Shown here piece by piece: positions 24,555-33,798 of a DNA stretch of 64,000 nucleotides (positions within the stretch are counted from its first letter, which is position 1; every line of letters starts with the position of its first letter). The notes under the pieces are model-generated. The model was not told the origin of the DNA and did not search any database. It saw nothing but the letters and a program-made list of their open reading frames with translations. This DNA comes from JAAETI01 sp964195945. GTDB taxonomy: Bacteria; Actinomycetota; Acidimicrobiia; Spongiisociales; UBA5794. The stretch spans positions 1-64,000 of the forward strand of contig CAXMRC010000043.1 in assembly GCA_964195945.1 (NCBI GenBank). Reading direction: 5' to 3'. Position numbers and translations under genes: made by a program.

Positions 24555-25496
24555 GTGGATCTATCACAAAAGAGCATCACCGGCCGCGAATTCGAGCTGA
24601 ATCGCCGCGGCTATGACCCCGATGCAGTCGATTCTCACTTGAACGAGATCGCGGCCGCGGTCGCCGCACGCGAGAGCCGGCTGGCCGAGCTCGAGGCGTT
24701 AGTGCCGTCATTGCAGGCAAAGGTTCAGGACGCCGACGAGTCCGAAGAGGCGCTCCGTCTGACCCTCAAAGCGGCCGCACACGCCAAGCAAGAATTACTC
24801 GCCGGAGCCCGCGACCAGGTGAAAACTATGGAGGCCGAGGCTGCAGCAAAAGCCGCAACGGTTGTCAGCGCAGGCGAGACAGAAGCCAAAGAACTGACCA
24901 GTGGCGCTGAGGCGCAGGCTGCGGCAATCAAAGAGGCAGCGAGTGCCCAGGCTCAGGAGGTTGCAAAAGCAGCGCTGGCCGAAAGCGAAATGCTCGTGGG
25001 TCGTATCGAAGGGCTGCGCATACGACTGGCCGCGGCCGAGAGTGCTTTGCATACTCTCACCGCCGAATCCGGGGCGAATTTGGTGACTGCTCGTGAGGCT
25101 CTTGATGCTGCTCTCAAGCAAGCTCGTGACACGGTCGAAAAACCCGTTCCACTTGCATTGGAAGCAATTGGAGATGCTTCGGTTGCTGTCAATGCCGAGC
25201 ATATATCAGAACCAGCGCACCAGGATCGACCCGCACCGACATCAGGCGAGGATTCAGTCGTAGAAACCCAGAAGCCAGCCACCGACGAGGATGATTCCGC
25301 CAGCGGAGCTCCTGAGATGGAGGCGCCGCAGCCAGAGCCAGCCGAGGCGGCAGTTGTTGATTCCGAGGTTTCCGAATCGATGGAGATGGCCCAGGAAGCG
25401 GCGCCGCACCTCGAGGTCGTTGCTCCGGCCGAATCGACGTCAGATATCAGCGACAAGGTCGATCGATTGCTTGAAGAGTTGCGCGAAGTCACCTAG
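24555..25496 (+). CDS. DivIVA-domain/coiled-coil protein
   Basis: 313 residues. The N-terminus SITGREFELNRRGYDPDAVDSHLNEI matches the DivIVA membrane-binding domain (F-x2-x2-RGYD-x2-x-V-D), followed by about 150 residues of Ala/Glu-rich coiled coil. The C-terminal third is acidic and Pro-rich, ending in SDKVDRLLEELREV. Such proteins mark curved membrane at poles or septa and organise wall growth in Actinomycetota. Start is GTG 24555. The stop abuts the stop of the convergent patatin gene with no intervening base. Confidence 0.82.
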   Translation: MDLSQKSITGREFELNRRGYDPDAVDSHLNEIAAAVAARESRLAELEALVPSLQAKVQDADESEEALRLTLKAAAHAKQELLAGARDQVKTMEAEAAAKAATVVSAGETEAKELTSGAEAQAAAIKEAASAQAQEVAKAALAESEMLVGRIEGLRIRLAAAESALHTLTAESGANLVTAREALDAALKQARDTVEKPVPLALEAIGDASVAVNAEHISEPAHQDRPAPTSGEDSVVETQKPATDEDDSASGAPEMEAPQPEPAEAAVVDSEVSESMEMAQEAAPHLEVVAPAESTSDISDKVDRLLEELREVT

Positions 25497-26465
25497 TCAG
25501 ATCCGTTTTTCGGACGGCACCACCAGGTACCGCTTCAGCAAATCCCACGTTGCCGGCGCAGCCAGTTCATACTTCATCGAGCGGAGAGTCCTGAGAAAAA
25601 CGGATACGGCCGCGTCAGCGGACAGCGGATTGGGCCGAGCGGCAGCCAGCACCCGATGGTCGGGTCGCAACACCAAGAACTCTGTGTCCGGCCAATGCTC
25701 CTTGACCAGTGTGATTTCTGCCTCCAGCGCGGTACGACCGAAACGGTCGAAGATGTCCTCGTAGAACCGGGCGCCCGGTCGGCGCTCTGCCGCGGCCAGA
25801 GGTGCCACCACGATGACCAAGTCAAGGGGTTCTGCCGACCCCAACACGAGGTCGACTGAGGTGCCGCTGGCTATACCTCCGTCGGCATACCAGCGATCAC
25901 GTATCCGAACCGGTTGGAACACGCCGGGAACGGCCGCCGAGGCCGCCACCGCGTTTCTGAGCTGGGCGGGGGGAGCGGCTTCGGTACCAAAGGGAGTTCT
26001 CTCTCGCTTTGCTAGATCGTAAGCCACGATGACTGTCGGATGATCCGGCCAGGTGTGGGCCTGATCGCCGAGAGAATCTTCCACCCACTGGCCCAAACCC
26101 TCGGTTGAATAGATAGCAGGGCTGCCAAGGACAACGCTGAGATCGGGCCTGCGCAGACCGGGAAGGACACCGCGGCGCATCCAACGCATTACCCCGGTCG
26201 GACGACTGCGTCGGTAAACGTGCTGCCGCAGCCTGGCCGCAACGTCTTCGCGTGACTTTGCATCACCAACAAAGGTGTGCAGATTGAGTTGGTCTCCCCG
26301 AACCATTGCTCCGGTGAGAGCACCGCAAGAAGTGCCAACGACCACCTCGGCAGAATTCAGATTCCAGTTGGTCGCTAGCTCAAGCGTAAGAAGCGCTCCG
26401 AATTGGAACGCGGCGCCGGTGATTCCTCCACCGCCCAATACAAGTCCGACCTTGCTCACCGGCAT
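25497..26465 (-). CDS. Patatin-like phospholipase family protein
   Basis: 322 residues. The oxyanion-hole motif GLVLGGGGITGAAFQFG begins at residue 7, the nucleophile elbow GTSCG has Ser46, and the dyad Asp195 lies in WYADGGIASG. All parts of the Ser-Asp dyad are present, so it is probably an active acyl hydrolase acting on membrane lipids. It has no signal peptide and is likely cytoplasmic or membrane-associated. It starts 71 bp from the divergent mycothiol synthase gene. Confidence 0.88.
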   Translation of the reverse strand: MPVSKVGLVLGGGGITGAAFQFGALLTLELATNWNLNSAEVVVGTSCGALTGAMVRGDQLNLHTFVGDAKSREDVAARLRQHVYRRSRPTGVMRWMRRGVLPGLRRPDLSVVLGSPAIYSTEGLGQWVEDSLGDQAHTWPDHPTVIVAYDLAKRERTPFGTEAAPPAQLRNAVAASAAVPGVFQPVRIRDRWYADGGIASGTSVDLVLGSAEPLDLVIVVAPLAAAERRPGARFYEDIFDRFGRTALEAEITLVKEHWPDTEFLVLRPDHRVLAAARPNPLSADAAVSVFLRTLRSMKYELAAPATWDLLKRYLVVPSEKRI

Positions 26466-26536
26466 AGGATACGGTTGAACTGCTTGCCTGCGCCGGGTCG
26501 GGCGCCGATGGTGAGTAGAGAGTATGCGGAGGCAAC

Positions 26537-27430
26537 TTGGGTATCTCGACGGCGCGGCTCCACCCCGATTTGCGCGGCGAATTGCAGCAATTCATTCAAT
26601 CAGTAGACCGCGACCTCGACGCGCCCTCGCTGTCGGAGTACAAGTCGATGCGCCTTGGCGGGAGTATGGACGCCAGGGAACGTGTTGCGTTGGCCGATGA
26701 CGGCTCCGTGATCGGGTACGGCCAAGCGGCCTGGCATCGTGGGGCGAGCGCCGAGTCCGGGCATTGGGCAATCGAGATTGTCGTGGCTCCAGAGCTGCGG
26801 CATCTGGACATCGCGAAAGAACTCATGGAAGCATTGCGTCTGGAAGCGGGCGGCGGAGAGACCACGCTCTGGACCCGATCCCAACATGTTGTCGATGCTG
26901 CTGAGACGGCGGGTTGGTACCGTCAGCGGGAGCTGTGGGAGATGCGCAGGGCGTTGCCGATCGCTGATCTCGACCCAGCGTTTTCCGGCTTTGAGGTGTC
27001 AACCTTTCGGATGGGCGTTGACGAGAACGATTGGCTCAAGGCCAATAGCGCCGCCTTCGCCGGCCACCCCGAAAACGGGTACATGACCAGGCGTGATCTG
27101 GAGAATCGGATGGCGCAGTCATGGTTTGACCAAAGCGGATTCTTTCTCGCGCGAGAGGACGGTCGACTCGCAGGCAGTTGCTGGACAAAGATTCACGACG
27201 ACGGCGTTGGGGAGATTTACATCATCGGAGTGGTACCCAGCTGGGAAGGGCGCGGACTGGGGAGGGATCTCGTTGCGCACGGCCTGCACTACCTGGGAAA
27301 CGTTCGCCATGCGAGAACGGCGATGCTCTATGTCGAGGCAACGAATGAGCGAGCGGTTCGTCTTTATCGAGAACTCGGGTTCGAGAAGATCCGAACCGTG
27401 GCCGCCTACCGCTACCCGCCGAACAGCTGA
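26537..27430 (+). CDS. mshD: Mycothiol synthase (acetyl-CoA:Cys-GlcN-Ins acetyltransferase)
   Basis: 297 residues with two tandem GNAT domains, the MshD architecture. The C-terminal active domain includes NSAAFAGHPENGYMTRRDL and RMAQSWFDQSGFFLA, characteristic of mycothiol synthase, and the acetyl-CoA loop GVVPSWEGRGLGRDLVAHG. It ends with LYRELGFEKIRTVAAY. The enzyme makes mycothiol, the main actinobacterial thiol, in the last synthetic step. TTG 26537 lies four bases after GCGGAGG. The 3' end overlaps the convergent zinc-ribbon gene by 19 bp. Confidence 0.85.
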   Translation: MGISTARLHPDLRGELQQFIQSVDRDLDAPSLSEYKSMRLGGSMDARERVALADDGSVIGYGQAAWHRGASAESGHWAIEIVVAPELRHLDIAKELMEALRLEAGGGETTLWTRSQHVVDAAETAGWYRQRELWEMRRALPIADLDPAFSGFEVSTFRMGVDENDWLKANSAAFAGHPENGYMTRRDLENRMAQSWFDQSGFFLAREDGRLAGSCWTKIHDDGVGEIYIIGVVPSWEGRGLGRDLVAHGLHYLGNVRHARTAMLYVEATNERAVRLYRELGFEKIRTVAAYRYPPNS

Positions 27431-27603
27431 CCGCACGACGGGCAGGTTGCGTCGGTCTCGGTAGTTGCCGCTCTGCACCACGGACACGGTAGATCGACCA
27501 GGATCGGATCACCGGATTCCGAGGCCGACTCTGCGGACGGAAACCGGCTCACAACGAACACACCCGATAGCAAGACCGCGAGAAATATCATGCCCAATGT
27601 CAT
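27412..27603 (-). CDS. Small membrane protein with C-terminal zinc ribbon
   Basis: 63 residues. A single N-terminal hydrophobic segment (MTLGMIFLAVLLSGVFVVS) is followed by a linker and a double Cys pair, CPWC and CPSCG, spaced 11 residues, which should bind zinc. The gene is convergent with mshD and overlaps its last 19 bases. I recognise the ribbon only, and function is unknown. Confidence 0.65.
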   Translation of the reverse strand: MTLGMIFLAVLLSGVFVVSRFPSAESASESGDPILVDLPCPWCRAATTETDATCPSCGQLFGG

Positions 27604-27658
27604 GACCGAATTGTACCGGGGATAGGCCCAGTTTTTGCGCTTATCGGGCCAAGTGCGG

Positions 27659-28525
27659 TCAGTCGTCGACGAGTGTCGAAGCCGCGACGGCTCTTCTGAA
27701 CTCTGACAGATACAGGTCGTGGGTGCCGATCGCGGCGTCCATGGCTCGTTCGACCCGGAACACCAAAGTCATCGCAGAGTGATAGACAATCCACCTATCG
27801 AGCTGGTATTGGTCGAGAGTCCGTCCATAGCCTTCTTGGAAAGCCGCAGAAGCCAATGGGCCGGCATTCAGACCGAGTAGCCACGTTGCCTTCGAGAGGT
27901 CCCATTCCACCGGGGCGACAGTCGCCCATTCCCAGGCGATGAGGGTGATGTTGCCCGAATCGTCGACCACATAATTGTCTGGAACAGGGTTCGTGTGCGC
28001 GGTGCGGGGGTCTGAAGCAAAGGGCGGCCGAACCTCGCGAGCGTTGGCGAGCAGTTCGCCCGATATATGAAGCCGACCCCGGTAGCGCTCAAGTCTGCGC
28101 AGCGTAGAGAGGAAATCAACGGCTACCCACTCCTGATCCATGCCCCTACTCAGGTTCGAGACCTTCTCCGACGGCGTCTCGTGCACTGAGCGAAGAATCG
28201 CCCCCGCCTTGCGTGCCAGACCCGGATTCTCAGGCAGAGTCCCTAGATTCCAGCGACCGGCATCCTCAAAAATCGCCCAATGGGTTTCGCCCTCCAGGCC
28301 GCGATCGACGAGTTTCGGAGTTCCCGCCAGCGAGCCAAGTGCCTCAAGAGCGTGAGATTCGCGGCGCTCGCGAGCAGGCGTTCCATAAATCTTTGCGATT
28401 CGGGTGTTGTCACCAACCCAGATCCGGTAGATGCGATTCGCAGACTGGCCGCGCTCCGTACCGGTCAGTTCGTGAATGCGGTCACCTTCGGCCAGTTTCT
28501 GAGCAACTTCGATTGGCTTCACCAC
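27659..28525 (-). CDS. APH-fold protein lacking catalytic aspartates (likely pseudokinase)
   Basis: 288 residues with an aminoglycoside-phosphotransferase-like fold: ARIAKIYG in the N-lobe holds the ATP-binding Lys, and ARKAGAILRSVHETPS begins the C-lobe. The catalytic loop is AHTNPVPDNYVV, where active enzymes have H-x-D-x4-N, so the catalytic Asp is replaced by Asn. The metal-binding IDWE motif reads IAWEWA, so the second Asp is Ala. With both aspartates lost, phosphotransfer is unlikely while the fold looks intact. It is divergent from thrS with a 95-bp gap. A binding or regulatory role is inference. Confidence 0.75.
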   Translation of the reverse strand: MVKPIEVAQKLAEGDRIHELTGTERGQSANRIYRIWVGDNTRIAKIYGTPARERRESHALEALGSLAGTPKLVDRGLEGETHWAIFEDAGRWNLGTLPENPGLARKAGAILRSVHETPSEKVSNLSRGMDQEWVAVDFLSTLRRLERYRGRLHISGELLANAREVRPPFASDPRTAHTNPVPDNYVVDDSGNITLIAWEWATVAPVEWDLSKATWLLGLNAGPLASAAFQEGYGRTLDQYQLDRWIVYHSAMTLVFRVERAMDAAIGTHDLYLSEFRRAVAASTLVDD

Positions 28526-28620
28526 ATGTCCTTCTTGAGGCTGGGTCTATTGTCTCACGCGGAGACCGACCCTGCGTCGCATTGGGTTACGCTTACCGAC
28601 CAAACGTTGAGAGGTTGACC

Positions 28621-30552
28621 GTGGCACTGACAATCACCTTCCCCGATGGAACCGAGCGACGCTACGACTCGGGAGTCACTGGTGCCCAAGTTGCGGCGAG
28701 TATCGGGCCGCGATTGGCCAAAGCGGCCGTTGCCGCAAAGCTTGATGGGGTGGCAGTCGATCTGACGAGGCCCATAACCCAAGATGGGACAGTTGAGATA
28801 GTCACCGCGGGCTCTGAAGAGGGTCGGTACATCATGCGGCACTCAGCGGCTCACGTCATGGCGCAGGCCGTTCTCGACCTGTACCCGGGGTCCAAGTTTG
28901 CGATAGGGCCGCCGATCACCGACGGGTTCTACTACGACTTTGAGGTCGAAAAGCCATTTACCCCTGAGGATCTCGAGCGGATCGAGGGCCGTATGGCGGA
29001 GATCATCGCGGAGGATCAGACGTTTGAGCGCGAAGAGATGTCGGTGTCAACCGCTCTCGAGGTCTTTTCCGATCAGCCGTTCAAGACCGAGATCATCGAG
29101 GCTGTCGACGAAAATGAAGGCGCCGGTGGTGCTGCGGTCTCGGTGTACCGCAATCAGTCGTTTGTTGACCTTTGTCGCGGGCCCCACGTTCCGTCGACGA
29201 AACGTCTCAAGGCAGTGAAGCTGATGCGTTCTGCGGGGGCATATTGGCGCGGAGATGAACATAAACAGCAGCTACAGCGCATATACGGAACAGCCTGGGA
29301 GAGCAAAAAGGAACTCGACGCCTATCTCCACCGACTGGAAGAGGCCGAGCGGCGCGACCATCGCAAATTGGGCCAAGAGCTCGAGCTCTTCTCCTTTCCG
29401 CAGGCGCTTGGTAGCGGTTTGGCGGTCTGGCATCCCAAGGGCGGTCTGCTCCGGATGATCATTGAGGACTACAGCCGACGCACCCACCTCGACCATGACT
29501 ACGAGATTGTGGCAACCCCACACGTCGCCAAGGCAGACCTGTGGCAAAAATCGGGCCACCTCGATTTCTACGCAGAGGGCATGTACCCGGGCATGGTTCT
29601 CGACGAGTCAACCGAATACCGCCTGAAGCCGATGAACTGTCCGTTCCACATCTTGATTTTTGCAAGCAGAGGACGTAGCTACCGCGAACTTCCGTTGCGG
29701 CTCTACGAACTCGGCACCGTCTACCGCTACGAGCGATCCGGCGTCGTACACGGTCTGATGCGAGCCCGCGGTTTCACCCAGGACGACAGTCACATATTTA
29801 TCGAGGAAAAGGATATTGCGGCAGAACTGCAGAACCTGCTTGATTTCACCCTCATGGTGCTGCGCGATTTCGGGTTCACAGAATTCGAGGCAGATCTGTC
29901 GACTAAGAATCCGGACAAATACATCGGCAGCGACGACTTGTGGTCCAAAGCCGAAAGCGCCTTGCGCCTCGCTCTTGAGACTGCAGACCTTCCATACACC
30001 GTTGCGGAAGGCGAAGGCGCGTTCTACGGACCAAAGATCGACGTGCATATCCGCGATGCCATTGGGCGCCGCTGGCAGCTCTCCACTATCCAGGTCGACT
30101 TCGCCCAGCCAGAGAACTTTGATCTCCTCTATGCAACCGACCACAACAATCGGGAACGGCCGGTGATGATCCATCGTGCGCTCATGGGCTCGATCGAACG
30201 TTTTGTCGGCATCCTTATCGAACACTATGCGGGTGCTCTTCCCGGATGGTTGTCACCCGTACAGGCGACGATTATCTCGGTGGCTGATCGACATCTCGAT
30301 TACGCCCACAGCGTCGCGGACAAGCTGCGTGCCGCTGGTCTCCGCGTCGAAGTGGACGGTGCAGACGACACCGTCGGGGAGAAGATTCGCCGGGCCATCA
30401 CCCAGAAGCACCCCGCAGTTCTCGTCGTCGGTGACACCGATGTGGCCGATGGCACCGCGGGTCTGCGTCTCCGACAAGAGGAGGAGCGGCGCGGGATCAG
30501 CATTGACGAGGTGACGGAAACCCTTGTTGAGATGTGCCGTCCGCCGCGATGA
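28621..30552 (+). CDS. thrS: Threonyl-tRNA synthetase
   Basis: 643 residues. An N-terminal TGS domain (1-65, ITFPDGTERRYDSGVTG) precedes the editing domain with HSAAH (74-78) and its distal His/Cys region. The class II core holds motif 2 (ELGTVYRYERSGVVHGLMRARGFTQDD) and motif 3 (HRALMGSIERFVGILIEHYAG). The C-terminal anticodon-binding domain ends the protein. The frame is open for 136 codons upstream, but GAGAGG before GTG 28621 and the TGS start fix the N-terminus. Zinc-binding Cys is in KPMNCPFHI. Confidence 0.96.
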   Translation: MALTITFPDGTERRYDSGVTGAQVAASIGPRLAKAAVAAKLDGVAVDLTRPITQDGTVEIVTAGSEEGRYIMRHSAAHVMAQAVLDLYPGSKFAIGPPITDGFYYDFEVEKPFTPEDLERIEGRMAEIIAEDQTFEREEMSVSTALEVFSDQPFKTEIIEAVDENEGAGGAAVSVYRNQSFVDLCRGPHVPSTKRLKAVKLMRSAGAYWRGDEHKQQLQRIYGTAWESKKELDAYLHRLEEAERRDHRKLGQELELFSFPQALGSGLAVWHPKGGLLRMIIEDYSRRTHLDHDYEIVATPHVAKADLWQKSGHLDFYAEGMYPGMVLDESTEYRLKPMNCPFHILIFASRGRSYRELPLRLYELGTVYRYERSGVVHGLMRARGFTQDDSHIFIEEKDIAAELQNLLDFTLMVLRDFGFTEFEADLSTKNPDKYIGSDDLWSKAESALRLALETADLPYTVAEGEGAFYGPKIDVHIRDAIGRRWQLSTIQVDFAQPENFDLLYATDHNNRERPVMIHRALMGSIERFVGILIEHYAGALPGWLSPVQATIISVADRHLDYAHSVADKLRAAGLRVEVDGADDTVGEKIRRAITQKHPAVLVVGDTDVADGTAGLRLRQEEERRGISIDEVTETLVEMCRPPR

Positions 30553-30659
30553 AATAAGCCACTCCGGCTGACGGTTATCCTCAGTCTTCGCTCCGGTCGG
30601 TGGCCGGGGTGCCTCAACAAGATTTCTATCGATTCTCGCCCCCCTGAAGGGAAACCAAC

Positions 30660-33254
30660 GTGAAGACATTCGTTCGCTTACTTGCCGGTGCGGTCAGCAA
30701 ATCCCCCTGGGCCATAATTGCCGGGACTCTGGCGGTCACCGCGGTTCTCTTTGTATTCATGACCCAGCAGGAGCAGGCGTCTGGCAACGAAGGATTCTCA
30801 CCCGACTCGCCCGAGTTCCTTGCTCAGGATGTCATCGCCGACTACTTCCAAGACAACTCGGAAGAGCCTGTCCAGATCTTGGTGACAGCGGCGGAAGGCG
30901 CCGATCTGCTCACTGCGGATGGTCTCCGTGACTACATCGCGATAAGTGACGCAATCGCGGCTTCCCGAGCGAGCGAGCTTTTCAAGGATCGACCCGGCGG
31001 CGACATTGTCGGCTATTTCGACGGACTTCTCGCTGGCCTGGAGATGCGGGCGGTGGAGATGGCGGTTCCCTTCGAAACTCTCCTCGCCAACATCACCGAC
31101 GAGGAAGTCAAGCAAGGGATGCTGGACAGCCTCGAGCAGACGCCTGCAGAGTTCCGCAGCCTTCTCGAGGGCCTCTTTGGAGCTAGCTCCGATCTGACAG
31201 TGCCCCAGGCTGAGGTGGCACTAATGGTTGTGTTCCTCAACGTGGCTGACCTTGATGATCCCGATTTTGTGAAGCTGACCGAGATTGAGCTTGACATGAA
31301 GTCGAGCATCGAAGCGGTTGCCACCACGATCTCGACGCCAGGCGCGTTCAGCTTCGCTCTGTTGTTCTCTGACTCGGACGAGTTTGCGTCAGAGATCGGA
31401 AGGCTGTTTGGGATGGCCTTCCTCATCATCGTGCTCATCTTGATGTTTGTTTTCTGGATCCATCCGAAAGGCAAGCTCACCAGGGGTCGGGCGCTGCGGC
31501 GGTCGCTAGCGGATATGGGCCTCACCATGTTGGTCATCATCGTCTCCATCATCTGGATGAATGGTGCTGGTGTGATCCTCGGACCCAAATACCTCGGCAT
31601 CATTGGCAATTTCAATGAGATCCTGCAGATCCTGCCCATCCTTCTGATCGGTCTCGGTGTGGACTATGCGATTCATATGACAAGCAGATATCGCGAAGAA
31701 TTGGGTGCGGGTGTCTCGATTACGGACTCAGCTACCCGGGCGACCAAGACGGTTGGAATTGCTTTGGTTCTTGCGACAGGGACTACTTCGGTTGGGTTCC
31801 TCACCAACATCATCAACCCAGTTACCGCTTTGCGCGATTTCGGCATTCTGGCCGCCGTTGGCATCACGTCCGCCTTTGTCCTCATGCTCACGGTCGTTCC
31901 TGCCATCCGGGTCTTGCTGGACAAGAAGGCCGAGGCTACGGGTCATCTGGCTAGAGAGGCGTTCGGCCACCAGAGCGAACGGGTCTTGCCACGCATCATG
32001 GGCTCGACCGCGGTGCTTGCCGAGAAGTATGCCGTGACCACGCTGATCGCGGCTCTGGCGCTCGGTGTACTGGGCTTTGTCGGGCTAACCCAGTTGAGCA
32101 CCACTTTTAGCTTTACGGATTTCCTCCCTGAAGGAAATCCCATGCTGGAGACGTTCGACGTGATCTCCGATGAGTTCGGTGGCGGTTTCGGTGAGGAGAC
32201 CGAGGTCATTGTCGAGGGTGACATCGCCACACCCGAGGTTCATAACGCAGTCGTGGCTGCTTGGGCGAACATGGGCGACACCGACAACGTCATTCAATTC
32301 GGGCCGCGGGCTGCTGCGGAGTCCCCGATTTCTGTGATCGGGCAACTCATCCAATCTCCCGAGCAAGGGGGCGATCCCGCGAGCTTCGATCCCGAGTTTG
32401 CTGCAGCGGCGATGGCCGCCGGACTGCAACCCGACCTCACCGTGACTACGGGAACCGATGTTGCAGCCTTGTACGACATGGCTGCGGCAGCTTCGCCCGA
32501 GGCGATGGCAAGGACGATCGCCAAGGTCGACGGAGCGTATCGATTCCTAGACGTGGGTGTGTTGACACAGGCAGGGGAGAGCGCTGCCCTGCAGTTGTCT
32601 GAGGATCTCACCGTAGACTTCGAGCCGGTTCTCGCCAACGGAGCGTCGGCGGTTGCCACGAACCAAAACATCATCAGCGCCGGCGTTGTCACTGCACTTT
32701 CGGACAGTCAGGCCACGTCACTTGCGTTCACGATTCTTGCGGCCATGGCTTTACTCGTTGTGACATTCTGGGTCGAGGCGAGACGGCCCTTCCTCGGCGT
32801 CATAACCATCCTCCCAGTGGTGTTGATCGTGCTGTGGGTGTTTGGAGTTATGTCGGCACGGGGCATCTCGTTCAATCCGGTAACTGCGATGATTGCCAAT
32901 CTGTCGATCGGCATCGGGGTGCCGTACACCATCCACATAACGCACAGATATCAGGAAGATCGGCAGCGGTTCGATAATCCGGAAGAGGCCATCCGGTCGA
33001 CAACGACACATACCGGTGGTGCTTTGGCCGGATCGGCGTTCAGTACGGCGGCCGGCTTTGGGATCTTGATGACCTCGACCCTGAAACCTTTCAAGCAACT
33101 CGGCGAAGTGACCTTCTGGGCCATCGTGTTTGCTCTAATCGCCAGCGTGTTGGTGTTGCCGTCGATGCTCGTGCTTTGGGACAGGTGGCATCGCAACCGC
33201 GGTGAAGATATCGTCGACCATGACGCATACGAAAAGGCGCACGCAGGTTTATGA
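30660..33254 (+). CDS. RND/MMPL-family membrane transporter
   Basis: 864 residues. Twelve predicted helices fall in two halves, each beginning with one helix and a large outside domain, then five helices (around 240-420 and 690-850). ILLIGLGVDYAIHMTSRYREE and ANLSIGIGVPYTIHITHRYQED are the paired sequences that carry the proton-relay Asp/His region in MMPL/HpnN-type exporters; the second copy lacks the Asp. Such proteins move lipids or hydrophobic compounds to the outer envelope. GTG 30660 follows GAAGGG. It overlaps the next gene by ATGA. Confidence 0.88.
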   Translation: MKTFVRLLAGAVSKSPWAIIAGTLAVTAVLFVFMTQQEQASGNEGFSPDSPEFLAQDVIADYFQDNSEEPVQILVTAAEGADLLTADGLRDYIAISDAIAASRASELFKDRPGGDIVGYFDGLLAGLEMRAVEMAVPFETLLANITDEEVKQGMLDSLEQTPAEFRSLLEGLFGASSDLTVPQAEVALMVVFLNVADLDDPDFVKLTEIELDMKSSIEAVATTISTPGAFSFALLFSDSDEFASEIGRLFGMAFLIIVLILMFVFWIHPKGKLTRGRALRRSLADMGLTMLVIIVSIIWMNGAGVILGPKYLGIIGNFNEILQILPILLIGLGVDYAIHMTSRYREELGAGVSITDSATRATKTVGIALVLATGTTSVGFLTNIINPVTALRDFGILAAVGITSAFVLMLTVVPAIRVLLDKKAEATGHLAREAFGHQSERVLPRIMGSTAVLAEKYAVTTLIAALALGVLGFVGLTQLSTTFSFTDFLPEGNPMLETFDVISDEFGGGFGEETEVIVEGDIATPEVHNAVVAAWANMGDTDNVIQFGPRAAAESPISVIGQLIQSPEQGGDPASFDPEFAAAAMAAGLQPDLTVTTGTDVAALYDMAAAASPEAMARTIAKVDGAYRFLDVGVLTQAGESAALQLSEDLTVDFEPVLANGASAVATNQNIISAGVVTALSDSQATSLAFTILAAMALLVVTFWVEARRPFLGVITILPVVLIVLWVFGVMSARGISFNPVTAMIANLSIGIGVPYTIHITHRYQEDRQRFDNPEEAIRSTTTHTGGALAGSAFSTAAGFGILMTSTLKPFKQLGEVTFWAIVFALIASVLVLPSMLVLWDRWHRNRGEDIVDHDAYEKAHAGL

Positions 33255-33754
33255 CGGATCGCAGGCCAGAGCTGCCATCGATAGAGGTCTCTGCTGACGT
33301 AGCCGCGGCGGCGGGCATGCCAGAGGATCTAGATGCAAATGTCCTTGGACCCTACGAAGTTCCGGACCCGGTGCGGCGGCGCCGGGCTGGGGTGGCTTAT
33401 TTCGTCGGGGCCGTCATCACGGCAGTCGGCATCGCGGCGGGTCTACCGCGGGCTATGTGGATGATTGCGGCCGTCTTCGTCGTCATCGGTGTTTACCACT
33501 ATGCCGCAGGGCATCACCTTGCGGTAAAAGACCACGAAGCCTTGACGATCGCCAACACGGCTATCGAGTTCGCCGTCGGGCACGCATCCGCGGTGCTCGG
33601 ATTCGATGGCGCCATGGCCCGACCGGTGTGGAACGTTCTGGTGTTCTCTGCCGATGAGCCGCCGAGCCAACGCGGTTTAGTTCGCGTAGACGGGCGCTCC
33701 GGTGAAGTCATCGAGACCTACACGGAACCGATACCCCCGGCGGAGTCGACCTAG
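33251..33754 (+). CDS. Membrane protein of unknown function, coupled to the MMPL exporter
   Basis: 167 residues. A soluble N-terminus ends in a basic PVRRRRAG stretch, then two close hydrophobic helices (about 47-64 and 68-86), then a soluble C-terminal domain of about 75 residues with KDHEALTIANTAIEFAVGHASAV and RPVWNVLVFSADEPPSQRGLV. I recognise no family. The ATGA overlap with the exporter suggests it is an accessory subunit. It is convergent with gltA. Confidence 0.65.
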   Translation: MTDRRPELPSIEVSADVAAAAGMPEDLDANVLGPYEVPDPVRRRRAGVAYFVGAVITAVGIAAGLPRAMWMIAAVFVVIGVYHYAAGHHLAVKDHEALTIANTAIEFAVGHASAVLGFDGAMARPVWNVLVFSADEPPSQRGLVRVDGRSGEVIETYTEPIPPAEST

Positions 33755-33798
33755 CGAGGACCGGGCTGGCGGGCTTTCCGACGCTGTCGGCGCCCGTC

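Noticed and set aside
27371..27382. GAAC-N4-GTTC match inside mshD
   Set aside because: It encodes the conserved ELGFE segment of the GNAT domain, far from any promoter, so the match is a coding coincidence.
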